A stretch of 7,217 bases of DNA from Candidatus Hydrogenedentota bacterium (lineage in GTDB: Bacteria; Hydrogenedentota; Hydrogenedentia; Hydrogenedentales; SLHB01): the NCBI GenBank assembly GCA_007130675.1, contig SLSB01000064.1, forward strand, positions 1 through 7,217, given 5' to 3'. Positions 1-6,178 of the stretch are shown piece after piece (within the stretch, counting starts at the first letter, position 1; every line of letters starts with the position of its first letter). The position numbers and the translations under genes are program-made. The notes under the pieces were generated by a model that did not search any database, was not told the origin of the DNA, and saw only the letters and a program-made list of their open reading frames with translations.

Positions 1-63
1 GCGATGCGCGAAATCAGCCCTGCCGCAGAGCACTCAGCTGCTTGTCATGACCGGGATTGTGTT

Positions 64-93
64 TTGATATGCCGGGGGTGTCTGCCCCATAAT
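64..93 (+). promoter_or_regulatory. Possible sigma-70-type promoter of the kinase operon
   Basis: TTGATA at 64-69 and CATAAT at 88-93 each match five of six consensus bases and are separated by 18 bases. Transcription would begin near position 100 and give an untranslated leader of about 98 bases before the ATG at 198. The rest of 1-197 shows no gene I can support: one frame stays open from the left edge to 201, but its translation resembles no family I know. Two matching hexamers in 197 bases can occur by chance, so this is a candidate only. Confidence 0.3.
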
Positions 94-97
94 GGGG
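85..97. repeat. 13-bp dyad over the candidate -10 box
   Basis: CCCCAT, one central A, then ATGGGG form a perfect inverted repeat covering the CATAAT box at 88-93. A second G run at 74-78 could pair with the same C run at 85-88, so two mutually exclusive pairings exist. A dyad over a -10 box is a usual place for a repressor operator, but no regulator gene is visible nearby and the arms are short. Confidence 0.35.
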
Positions 98-197
98 GTA
101 CCGATTGGGAGGCACGCCCACTTTCAAGGTTTGGCATGACGCGTTGCACCCTGCAGATTCTATTGCACGGCAACAGGAACCGAGGTTTTATCACTAT

Positions 198-1460
198 ATG
201 ACATCCGCGGTGCATGACCGACCCTCATGGCTTGCCGAGGCTCCCCCGGAAGAGCTGCGCCGGATTGTGGATGCGCTCTACCGCGCCCATCGACTGGTCG
301 CCGCCATGATAGACCTCGACGCGCTGCTGGAAAGCATCCTCGAGGAGAGCAAACAGGTGGCGCATGCCGAGGCATGCTCGCTGCTGTTGTATGACGCCGC
401 CCAGGAAGACCTCTACTTCCGTATTGCATTAGGGGAAAGCGGAGATTTGCAGACGCTCAAACGTGAAATCCGCCTTAAACTCGGGCAGGGGATCGCGGGG
501 ACTGCCGCGGCCGCGCGCGAGTCCGTCAATGTGGCCGACGTCACGACAGACGCCCGGTTTTATGCCGCGGCGGACGAACGGTCGAATTTTCAGACGCGCA
601 ACCTTCTGGCGGTGCCGCTGATTGACCGCGATCTTCTTATTGGGGTTATCGAGGTGGTCAACAAGATAGACGGTCCGCATTTTACGGATATGGACCTTCA
701 TGTCATGGAGATGTTTTCGGCGCTGACGGCGGCGGCGCTTGCGAACGCGCGCCTGATCGAGGAAAACCTGCGTGCCGAGCGCCTGGCCGCCCTGGGTCAG
801 GCGGTGGCGGGCATGTCGCACCACACCAAGAACATTCTCGCGGGCATGACGAGCAGCGTCGATCTCATTGACCAGGGATTGCGCCAGGGAAACCAGGATT
901 TCCTGCATCAAAGCTGGCCGGTGTTCCGGCGGTGCACCGAGCGCATCTCGAATTTTGTCGAGGATATGCTGGCCTACTCGAAGCCGCGCATTCCCATGCG
1001 CAGGCCCTGCGACCTCGATGCAGTCATCCAAGACGCCTGCGAGACGTTTCAAGGCCTTCTCGTCGTAAAGAATGTCGACCTCGATGTGGACACGCAGCGG
1101 CTGCGGCGCCAACACCATCTCGATGACAGGGCCCTGTACCGGGTTCTGCTGAATTTGCTTACCAACGCCGCCGACGCCGTGCCGCGCGAAGGCGGCCGCG
1201 TGCGCATCACGGCTTTCGAATCGTCGGAAGGCCTGCTGCATCTCGAGGTAGCCGACAACGGGCCGGGCATTCCCGAGGGCGCTTGGGAAAGCATCTTCGA
1301 CCCGTTTTTTTCGACCAAGGGTTCCGACGGCACAGGGCTCGGCCTGGCCGTTACGAAAAAGATCGTCGAAGAACATGGGGGAACCATCGAAGCCGGCGTT
1401 GCTCCCGAGGGCGGCGCCATCTTCAAGATATGTGTTCCCTCGCAGCAAACTGGGTCGTGA
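198..1460 (+). CDS. Soluble GAF-domain sensor histidine kinase
   Basis: This 420-residue protein is a two-component histidine kinase, expected to autophosphorylate on histidine in response to a signal read by its GAF domain and pass the phosphate to a response regulator. A GAF domain spans about residues 38-185. A dimerisation helix follows, with the H-box MSHHTKN; His208 is the likely phosphoacceptor. The ATPase domain is complete: N-box LLNLLTNAADAV (Asn323), G1 box DNGPGIP (353-359), F-box FDPFFSTK (367-374) and G2 box GTGLGL (378-383). There is no transmembrane segment or receiver domain, so it should be cytoplasmic. The frame extends to a TTG at 105, but ATG 198 leaves a normal N-terminus and has GAGG at 182-185, 12 bases upstream. 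It is the first gene of a probable operon and ends 9 bases before the next start. No partner regulator is in the window, so its target is unknown. Confidence 0.92.
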   Translation: MTSAVHDRPSWLAEAPPEELRRIVDALYRAHRLVAAMIDLDALLESILEESKQVAHAEACSLLLYDAAQEDLYFRIALGESGDLQTLKREIRLKLGQGIAGTAAAARESVNVADVTTDARFYAAADERSNFQTRNLLAVPLIDRDLLIGVIEVVNKIDGPHFTDMDLHVMEMFSALTAAALANARLIEENLRAERLAALGQAVAGMSHHTKNILAGMTSSVDLIDQGLRQGNQDFLHQSWPVFRRCTERISNFVEDMLAYSKPRIPMRRPCDLDAVIQDACETFQGLLVVKNVDLDVDTQRLRRQHHLDDRALYRVLLNLLTNAADAVPREGGRVRITAFESSEGLLHLEVADNGPGIPEGAWESIFDPFFSTKGSDGTGLGLAVTKKIVEEHGGTIEAGVAPEGGAIFKICVPSQQTGS

Positions 1461-1465
1461 GGTGA
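1459..1465 (+). promoter_or_regulatory. Shine-Dalgarno GAGGTGA for the GTG-start gene
   Basis: GAGGTGA overlaps the TGA stop of the kinase gene and ends 4 bases before the GTG at 1470. It supports that unusual start and suggests translational coupling of the two genes. Confidence 0.6.
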
Positions 1466-1469
1466 ACGG

Positions 1470-1730
1470 GTGGCAGTGAAAAAAGCCGATGCATTCGATT
1501 ACGTTGGGTGGAAGTTCTGGTTTGTGGTCTTCACTCTGATCGCGATTCCCGCGATTTACGCGAGTTTTCAGGTTGTACGAGAGGGGACGACGTTTCTCGT
1601 GCCTGTAGCCATGGGCGGGATTACTGCGGCTATCGGGGCGGGGCTCGTGTCCTGGGCGCTAAACTCGGCGTTGCAGTATCGCGCAAAACGACGGCAACTG
1701 GCGGCGCGCAAGAAAGCCAAAAAGCGCTGA
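1470..1730 (+). CDS. Small two-helix membrane protein, unknown function
   Basis: I do not recognise the family. The 86-residue product starts at GTG and has a short polar N-terminus, a hydrophobic segment at about residues 14-36, a short linker with VREGTT, and a second hydrophobic segment at about 42-65 rich in Gly and Ala. It ends in a strongly basic tail (RAKRRQ, then KKAKKR) with about ten Lys/Arg in the last 16 residues. By the positive-inside rule both ends should face the cytoplasm, forming a hairpin in the inner membrane. The tail could contact nucleic acid or acidic phospholipid, but that is a guess. The gene starts 9 bases after the kinase and ends 35 bases before the TPR membrane protein, so co-expression is likely. 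It could be an accessory subunit of either neighbour. The compact spacing and matching ribosome-binding site make a real gene likely. Confidence 0.75.
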   Translation: MAVKKADAFDYVGWKFWFVVFTLIAIPAIYASFQVVREGTTFLVPVAMGGITAAIGAGLVSWALNSALQYRAKRRQLAARKKAKKR

Positions 1731-1765
1731 AGCGCAAGGAAATGTACCACAGATCATTTTGAGCC

Positions 1766-3226
1766 ATGGCTGAACTTCACGATATCGAAGCTCATTTGCT
1801 TGAAAACCCGGGCGACCATGCGCAACGGTGGCGCCTGGCGAAGAAGCTGTATATGGCGCGCGAATACCGGGATGCCTTGGCGCATCTGCTGATCCTCAAA
1901 CGGAACACCGAATGGAAACTCAATCACAGCAGGTACCTTGCCGCAACCTACTACCGCCTGGGCCGGTACGACGAGGCCATCAAGCAGCTTCTCGAGGCCA
2001 TTGCCACTTGGCCTGACGAAATTCCGCTTCGCGAGCAGTTGGCCCGCGTATATGAAGTGGCGGGAAACACGGGTGACGCCGTGCGTGTCTGGCAGGAAAT
2101 CCTCGAGCTGGATCCACGGCACCCGATTGCCGCGCCGAGCGTACAACGCCTGACCGCGGCCCCCGCCGAGCTGACGCCGGAACAGGAACTGCACCTTAAC
2201 GACAGCGACAGCGGCATTGATCTTGTCGCCGGCATGGCCTGTCCGAAATGCGGCGCACGTAACAGCCTCGATTTTGAGCGGTGTTGGCAATGCCACGCCT
2301 TGATTGCCGGTCCCGGAACCCCGACGCCCGACATCCGCAAACCCAAGGGGGCGAGCACGTCGGTGCGGGCCTGGACAGTTCTCATCGGGTTCGTGACCGT
2401 GGCGCTTGTTACGGGGGGGGTGTACATCACCTTGCGCTTCGCAGCCAGCCGTCCCGCCACCGAGGATGGCTTTATCGTGGCCACAAGCGTCGATAGCCTG
2501 TTGAACCATGAATGGTTCCTGGCGCGCATGGCGGCGGGCGGGGCGCTCTTCGCGGCGTGGCCGGCCATCCTGTGGCTGGCCGCAATCACCTGTTGTGACA
2601 GGCCTGTCGGGTTCCGTTACATTGCGGGAGCGAGTCTTCCCGCGGCAGCCCTGACGTACGTGCTGCTGTGGCTGCCGTTCCGGATGATGCCCTTTGCCAT
2701 AGCCGCACCCATTTTGATGACCCTCATTGCAGTGCCGCTGCTTTTCCCGGTGGGCCCGTTCCGCGCGCTCATCGCCTGGACGGTCCACATCGTTCTCGTG
2801 TTCCTGTGCGGATTTGGCGTCTTCGTAGCCGTGGCCGATGTTTCCACCCTCAACCACCTTGGCGACCTGCTATCGCTGGACGCCGCCCGCCGGGAAGAGC
2901 TTCCCGAAGGCGTGTATACTATGTCCGCGACGCAATTGCCCGCTGAATGGTCCGTAACCTGGGCCGATACAGGTTCGGTGTGGCTGAATAGCGCGGGCCG
3001 TCTCGTGCACTTCGAAATTACGGCAGACGAGCCCAATGCCTTGTTGAGGGCCGACTTCCTCGAAATGGGTTATCTGCAATATTCTGAGGAACAGCCTGCC
3101 CCCATCGAATTTACCTATGCCATAGTTCCGCAACGCAACTATACACTTCGACTTCGAGGCCGTGGCGCGGGGGCCGGACACGTCAGCATTTCGGGCCTCT
3201 TACTCCCGGAAGTCACCGCGAAGTAG
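1766..3226 (+). CDS. TPR / zinc-ribbon / multi-pass membrane protein
   Basis: This 486-residue protein has an unusual order of parts, and I know no named family covering the whole. About three TPR-like helical repeats fill residues 16-119 (for example YYRLGRYDEAIKQLLEAI and ARVYEVAGNTGDAVRVWQEI). A zinc ribbon follows with CPKC (159-162) and CWQC (173-176). Hydrophobic helices lie at about 202-224, 255-275, 285-304, 308-329 and 333-358. The last 110 residues have no hydrophobic helix and look beta-rich. Basic residues before the first helix place the TPR and zinc ribbon in the cytoplasm, and five helices would put the C-terminal domain outside. The four-helix bundle at 255-358 is loosely Yip1-like, a low-confidence comparison. 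TPRs usually bind protein partners, so a role as membrane scaffold or transducer with the neighbouring kinase or HD protein is an inference. ATG 1766 has only a weak upstream ribosome-binding match. A run of eight G lies at 2413-2420. Confidence 0.85.
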   Translation: MAELHDIEAHLLENPGDHAQRWRLAKKLYMAREYRDALAHLLILKRNTEWKLNHSRYLAATYYRLGRYDEAIKQLLEAIATWPDEIPLREQLARVYEVAGNTGDAVRVWQEILELDPRHPIAAPSVQRLTAAPAELTPEQELHLNDSDSGIDLVAGMACPKCGARNSLDFERCWQCHALIAGPGTPTPDIRKPKGASTSVRAWTVLIGFVTVALVTGGVYITLRFAASRPATEDGFIVATSVDSLLNHEWFLARMAAGGALFAAWPAILWLAAITCCDRPVGFRYIAGASLPAAALTYVLLWLPFRMMPFAIAAPILMTLIAVPLLFPVGPFRALIAWTVHIVLVFLCGFGVFVAVADVSTLNHLGDLLSLDAARREELPEGVYTMSATQLPAEWSVTWADTGSVWLNSAGRLVHFEITADEPNALLRADFLEMGYLQYSEEQPAPIEFTYAIVPQRNYTLRLRGRGAGAGHVSISGLLLPEVTAK

Positions 3227-3249
3227 TGTAAACCATGCAAGAGCCCGGC

Positions 3250-3254
3250 AAGGA
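3250..3254 (+). promoter_or_regulatory. Shine-Dalgarno AAGGA deciding the HD-protein start
   Basis: AAGGA lies 10 bases before ATG 3265. The alternative ATG at 3235 has no comparable match upstream, which is why the inner start was chosen. Confidence 0.45.
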
Positions 3255-3264
3255 TATCAGCCGA

Positions 3265-3882
3265 ATGGAGACACAAAGCCTCTCAAACGACAAAGGACTG
3301 CTTGCAGCCGCCGAGTATTCGCGGACGCATGACGACGACCCCGAACACGCAGCACAGGTGTGCCGTCTGGCGATGCAGATATTTGACCAAAGTGTGGCGG
3401 TTCACGGTTTGGGCGAAGAAGACAAACGTCTGCTGGCCGCCGGCGCATTGCTCCATGACTTGGGCTGGAAAACCCGGCCAGCGGCCCACCACAAAGGGTC
3501 GCGCGACATTATTCTCGTGGCTGAGATTGACGGATTCACCCCCAAAGAAACTGCCATGATCGCGTGCCTTGCCCGGTACCATCGCAAGGCCCATCCGAAA
3601 GACCACCACAAGGTCTTTCGCGGTCTCAACACCAAGGCGCGCGACCGGGTTCGAAAACTCGCCGCCCTGCTCCGTATTGCCGACGGCTTCGACCGCTCGC
3701 ATGCCTCGACTGTCAAGAAGCTGCGCGTCCGGGTGCAAGAAAAGACGTTCACCATCGCTGTCGAACAAGAGCCGCATAGCGCCCTTGACATCATGGGCGC
3801 GGAACGCAAGAAAGGGCTTTTCGAAGAAGTGTTTGGGCGCGAGGTCGTGATCCAACCCCCTTCATCCGGGCAAAGGGAATAG
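3265..3882 (+). CDS. Stand-alone Ppx/GppA-type HD-domain protein
   Basis: The product (205 residues from ATG 3265, or 215 from ATG 3235) matches the helical HD domain that forms the C-terminal part of exopolyphosphatase/guanosine pentaphosphatase (Ppx/GppA). Numbered from 3265, visible signatures are His28 in EHAAQV, the HD pair His64-Asp65 in ALLHDLGW, the HHK at 75-77, RYHRKAHP at 105-112 and LRIADGFDRSH at 136-146 with Asp140 as the likely last metal ligand. All usual HD metal residues are present, so phosphohydrolase activity on a nucleotide or phosphoester is plausible. The actin-like phosphatase half of true Ppx/GppA (about 300 residues) is absent, and nothing upstream encodes it. The last 50 residues may form a small alpha-beta tail. 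It is the last gene of the plus-strand block, 38 bases after the preceding stop (8 bases if 3235 is used). The substrate cannot be told from sequence; a (p)ppGpp or polyphosphate link is a family-based inference. Confidence 0.85.
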   Translation: METQSLSNDKGLLAAAEYSRTHDDDPEHAAQVCRLAMQIFDQSVAVHGLGEEDKRLLAAGALLHDLGWKTRPAAHHKGSRDIILVAEIDGFTPKETAMIACLARYHRKAHPKDHHKVFRGLNTKARDRVRKLAALLRIADGFDRSHASTVKKLRVRVQEKTFTIAVEQEPHSALDIMGAERKKGLFEEVFGREVVIQPPSSGQRE

Positions 3883-3923
3883 CGTAGACCGAGACGTTCT
3901 TGGAGGCCGTTGCGCAGACTTGG

Positions 3924-3955
3924 GTTGCGAAGAAGGCGCCCGCTTTTTCTGCAAC
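3924..3955 (+). terminator. Bulged hairpin between convergent operons
   Basis: GTTGCGAAGAAG (3924-3935) pairs with CTTTTTC, a one-base bulge and GCAAC (3943-3955), giving twelve pairs including one G-T around a seven-base loop. It starts 41 bases after the HD gene stop. The following plus-strand bases (AGATTGTTCT) are only mildly T-rich, so this is an imperfect intrinsic terminator at best. A weaker seven-pair stem with one G-T pair lies at 4013-4030. Nothing else is seen in the 191-base spacer between 3882 and 4074. Confidence 0.35.
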
Positions 3956-4073
3956 AGATTGTTCTGGGATACTTCACAGCAGCCTGCGTTATCTGAAAAT
4001 CACAATCCATTCACGCGCAACTGTGTGCGTAAAACTCGGATGCCTGCCAGTCAGAAGCTCTGAAATATCCGGG

Positions 4074-5288
4074 CTAATCGGGCATCCCGAGCGATGCAAT
4101 CGGAATGACCGCCATCTCGGCGCTGTTACGGTTGCCGCCCCGCCCGCCGCAATTCGAATAAACTACGTACAAATAACCCTCGTGTTCAACAGCATAGGGA
4201 TACGACAATCGGCCGTTTTCCGCGGATTCGCCGGGGCCTTGCGCAAACACGGCGTCGCGAATGCGGAACACGTGGCTCAGGGCCTTTTCGCCGGGTTTAC
4301 TCACCGCGATGGTCAGGGGGGTGCGTCTGTTGCCGTGGCCGCGCACGGTGGTTCCCACGAGATACCGCTGGCCCGTGCTGAGGAGGCCCGCATAGGCTTT
4401 GGTGCATGGCATGGGCAGGTTGGTCCATTCAACTTCTGACCACGTGCGGCCGAAGTCGGTGCTGCGCGCGATCTGCGCGTTGGGATGTTGACCGCGCGCA
4501 CGGATGATGACGAGAATCTCATCGTCATCCACAAGCACCGTGGATTCGCCCCAGATGTTGCGCATATCCTCGGGTATCGGCAGAAGGATACGCTCCCATG
4601 CCGTGAAATCGTCTCCCCGGCTGATAGCCACCGCGGGCCATGCCCATCGGTGGCCGTCGGGTATGTCCATCCCCGCCATAATCCAATTGCCGTCCCCCAT
4701 GCGGATGGGTTCGTCCATGGGCCAGAATCCGTCGATGACCGTTCCCCGGAGTTCCCAGTCCAAGCCCGCGGCTTCGGCATCGGCGGGTTCGCTGGTCAAC
4801 ACATAGGCTTCGGTGCGCAGATTCGCGAAGGCTTCGCCAAACCGGGCAAGAAACACCCACAGCGTGCCCTCATGGGAAAGAAATACGCCATGACTTCGGC
4901 CTTCGTCTTCCGTATGCGGGGCGATCATCCACACGGGGCTCCAGGTGCGTCCGCCGTCCGCGCTGTGCCTGCCCTGCGCCACTTCGGTGGGCGTGTTTTC
5001 GCTGCCTGTGTTGTGCCCCCAGAAGGTGTAGAACAGCCCTTCATGCCAGACACACGCCATGCCGTGAAGCCAGTTGTAGCCGTCGACTTCGATTTCGCGT
5101 CTCTTCACCACCTCGAACCGCACGCCTTCGAGCAGAGGCGTTTCGGCGGCGGCAGGAGGAGTTTTCTCGGGATTCCACAGCGGGTAGGCCTCAGGCACGG
5201 TGAGACCGCTTTGCGGTCCCGAATCCGCGGCATCCGCGCCAGGCACAACAATCAGGGCCACACCCAACACGATGGCTGACACCAGCAT
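4074..5288 (-). CDS. Secreted BNR/sialidase-like beta-propeller protein
   Basis: The 404-residue product begins with a signal peptide (hydrophobic stretch 2-16, likely cleavage after GADA near residue 20) and continues as a sialidase-type propeller. Two clear Asp-boxes, SADGGRTW (109-116) and STDFGRTW (276-283), mark blade turns, and the WGES segment (247-250) followed by IIRARG (261-266) resembles the conserved Glu and Arg region of BNR/sialidase-superfamily proteins. I do not see the N-terminal RIP motif or a full arginine triad, so calling it an active sialidase would be unsafe; it may act on, or bind, another sugar. The frame extends to a TTG at 5312, but ATG 5288 has a strong Shine-Dalgarno site and starts directly at the signal peptide. 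It is the last gene of the minus-strand block, 99 bases after the PF06439 gene with a strong hairpin in that gap. The product should act in the periplasm or outside the cell. Confidence 0.85.
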   Translation of the reverse strand: MLVSAIVLGVALIVVPGADAADSGPQSGLTVPEAYPLWNPEKTPPAAAETPLLEGVRFEVVKRREIEVDGYNWLHGMACVWHEGLFYTFWGHNTGSENTPTEVAQGRHSADGGRTWSPVWMIAPHTEDEGRSHGVFLSHEGTLWVFLARFGEAFANLRTEAYVLTSEPADAEAAGLDWELRGTVIDGFWPMDEPIRMGDGNWIMAGMDIPDGHRWAWPAVAISRGDDFTAWERILLPIPEDMRNIWGESTVLVDDDEILVIIRARGQHPNAQIARSTDFGRTWSEVEWTNLPMPCTKAYAGLLSTGQRYLVGTTVRGHGNRRTPLTIAVSKPGEKALSHVFRIRDAVFAQGPGESAENGRLSYPYAVEHEGYLYVVYSNCGGRGGNRNSAEMAVIPIASLGMPD

Positions 5289-5294
5289 GGACAA

Positions 5295-5302
5295 CCCTCC
5301 CC
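5295..5302 (-). promoter_or_regulatory. Strong Shine-Dalgarno of the propeller gene
   Basis: On the minus strand GGGGAGGG ends 6 bases before ATG 5288. It fixes that start over the upstream TTG at 5312. Confidence 0.7.
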
Positions 5303-5312
5303 GAAAACACAA

Positions 5313-5342
5313 CGCGGCGGGAGGACCGGCCTCCGCGCCGCG
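5313..5342 (-). terminator. GC-rich intra-operon hairpin, possible attenuator
   Basis: Positions 5313-5324 pair with 5330-5342 in twelve base pairs, eleven of them G-C, around a five-base loop with one bulged base (5335). Read on the minus strand, the stem is followed by TTGTGTTTTC, a T-rich but interrupted tail, and then the Shine-Dalgarno of the propeller gene. It may terminate part of the transcription from the upstream genes or protect the upstream mRNA end. No -35 partner was found for the TAGAAT at about 5353-5358, so a separate downstream promoter is not supported. Confidence 0.4.
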
Positions 5343-5387
5343 CTGCCGATTGATTCTATGCGGCCAACACCAGAACGCCCTGGATGC

Positions 5388-6134
5388 TCAGTCCAATTCT
5401 TTGATGTAGATGTTGCGGAATTGCACGAGGCTCGCGGCCGAATCCCAATCATCGCGTTCTTCGTGGTATCCGCCGTGATGCTGAAGCGCGAGGGGTCCTT
5501 CTTCCGGCACACCCGGCAGTTGGGTGTCTTCGATCACTGTCTCTCCGTTGAGCTCGACCGTCAGCCGGTCGCCTTTCATGGTGATGAGAAAGGCGTTCCA
5601 CTCGCCGACAGGTTTGTCAGCGTGTTTTTTTGGCGTAGCCCCCGCGCGCACCTCGGGCGGCATGTTGGGGTCCGTACGGTAACCCCAGACCTCGCCCGAC
5701 CCCACCGGCCAGCACCAGATGTTCACCTGGGCCTTGCTCGAACCGCGCACATACACGCCCGAGTCCGCATTCGGGGTCGGGGTGACGATTACGTTGCCCT
5801 CGTCATCGGTTTTGTAGCTGCCATCGGGCAAAATCGTCGGCATATTATACTCGCCTTTCGTGGCTTTGATCCGCCATTCGAGGTAGAGCTGGAAATCGCC
5901 AAACGATTCTGTCGACCAGAGGTTCTTGTCGCCAGGCAAGTCCCGGCGCGGATTGCAGTCGATGACGCCGTTTACGACCTGCCAGATCTCTTCATGTCCC
6001 GACCGGTTTTCCCAGCCCTCGAGGCTCTCGCCGTCGAAGAGCGAGCGCCATTCCTCACCCTCGGGCGGCTGGGCCAGCGCGGTAACGGACAATGCCAATG
6101 CTGCTGCGAAAACGACTACCCATGCTCTTTTCAT
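5388..6134 (-). CDS. Secreted PF06439 (DUF1080) 3-keto-glycoside hydrolase-like protein
   Basis: The 248-residue product has a signal peptide (MKRAW, then a hydrophobic Ala/Val/Leu stretch to about residue 20, cleavage near ALAQ) followed by one PF06439 domain, a concanavalin-like jelly-roll fold annotated as 3-keto-disaccharide hydrolase. Family hallmarks seen are WRSLFDGESLEGW (29-41), DFQLYLEWRI (80-89), NADSGVYVRG (122-131), GEWNAFLI (177-184), LTVELNG (191-197), GPLALQHHG (213-221) and VQFRNIYIKEL at the C-terminus. The length is normal for a single-domain member with a signal peptide. ATG 6134 is preferred over a TTG at 6143 because GAGGAG lies 10 bases upstream and the signal peptide begins there. 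The gene starts 44 bases after the TIM-barrel gene ends. By family it may cleave a 3-keto-glycoside outside the cytoplasm; many members are untested, so the substrate is unknown. Confidence 0.9.
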   Translation of the reverse strand: MKRAWVVVFAAALALSVTALAQPPEGEEWRSLFDGESLEGWENRSGHEEIWQVVNGVIDCNPRRDLPGDKNLWSTESFGDFQLYLEWRIKATKGEYNMPTILPDGSYKTDDEGNVIVTPTPNADSGVYVRGSSKAQVNIWCWPVGSGEVWGYRTDPNMPPEVRAGATPKKHADKPVGEWNAFLITMKGDRLTVELNGETVIEDTQLPGVPEEGPLALQHHGGYHEERDDWDSAASLVQFRNIYIKELD

Positions 6135-6144
6135 CGTACACAAA

Positions 6145-6150
6145 CTCCTC
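6145..6150 (-). promoter_or_regulatory. Shine-Dalgarno GAGGAG of the PF06439 gene
   Basis: Minus-strand GAGGAG ends 10 bases before ATG 6134 and 1 base before the competing TTG 6143, which is too close for the latter to use. Confidence 0.6.
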
Positions 6151-6178
6151 TGTTTCCGCCCGAAGCGGTGGTTGTTCT

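Noticed and set aside
125..155. Sigma-54-like promoter TTGGCATG...TTGCA upstream of the kinase
   Set aside because: The GG and GC dinucleotides are 11 bases apart, not the 10 the sigma-54 consensus requires.
4..201. 65-codon open frame at the left edge
   Set aside because: It overlaps the candidate promoter and leader of the kinase gene, has no recognisable family or ribosome-binding site, and runs into the kinase start.
429..1448. 339-codon open frame on the minus strand opposite the kinase
   Set aside because: It lies wholly antisense to a kinase with every catalytic motif, and its translation shows no family signature. Long antisense frames are common in GC-rich genes.
1754..2857. 367-codon open frame on the minus strand opposite the TPR protein
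   Set aside because: The translation is rich in Arg, His, Gly and Gln without domains, while the plus strand carries TPRs, a zinc ribbon and membrane helices.
4485..5279. 264-codon plus-strand frame across the propeller gene
   Set aside because: It is antisense to a protein with a signal peptide and two Asp-boxes, and has no recognisable domain.
5343..5387. Separate promoter for the propeller gene using TAGAAT as -10 box
   Set aside because: No sequence resembling a -35 box lies 15-18 bases upstream of it on the minus strand.
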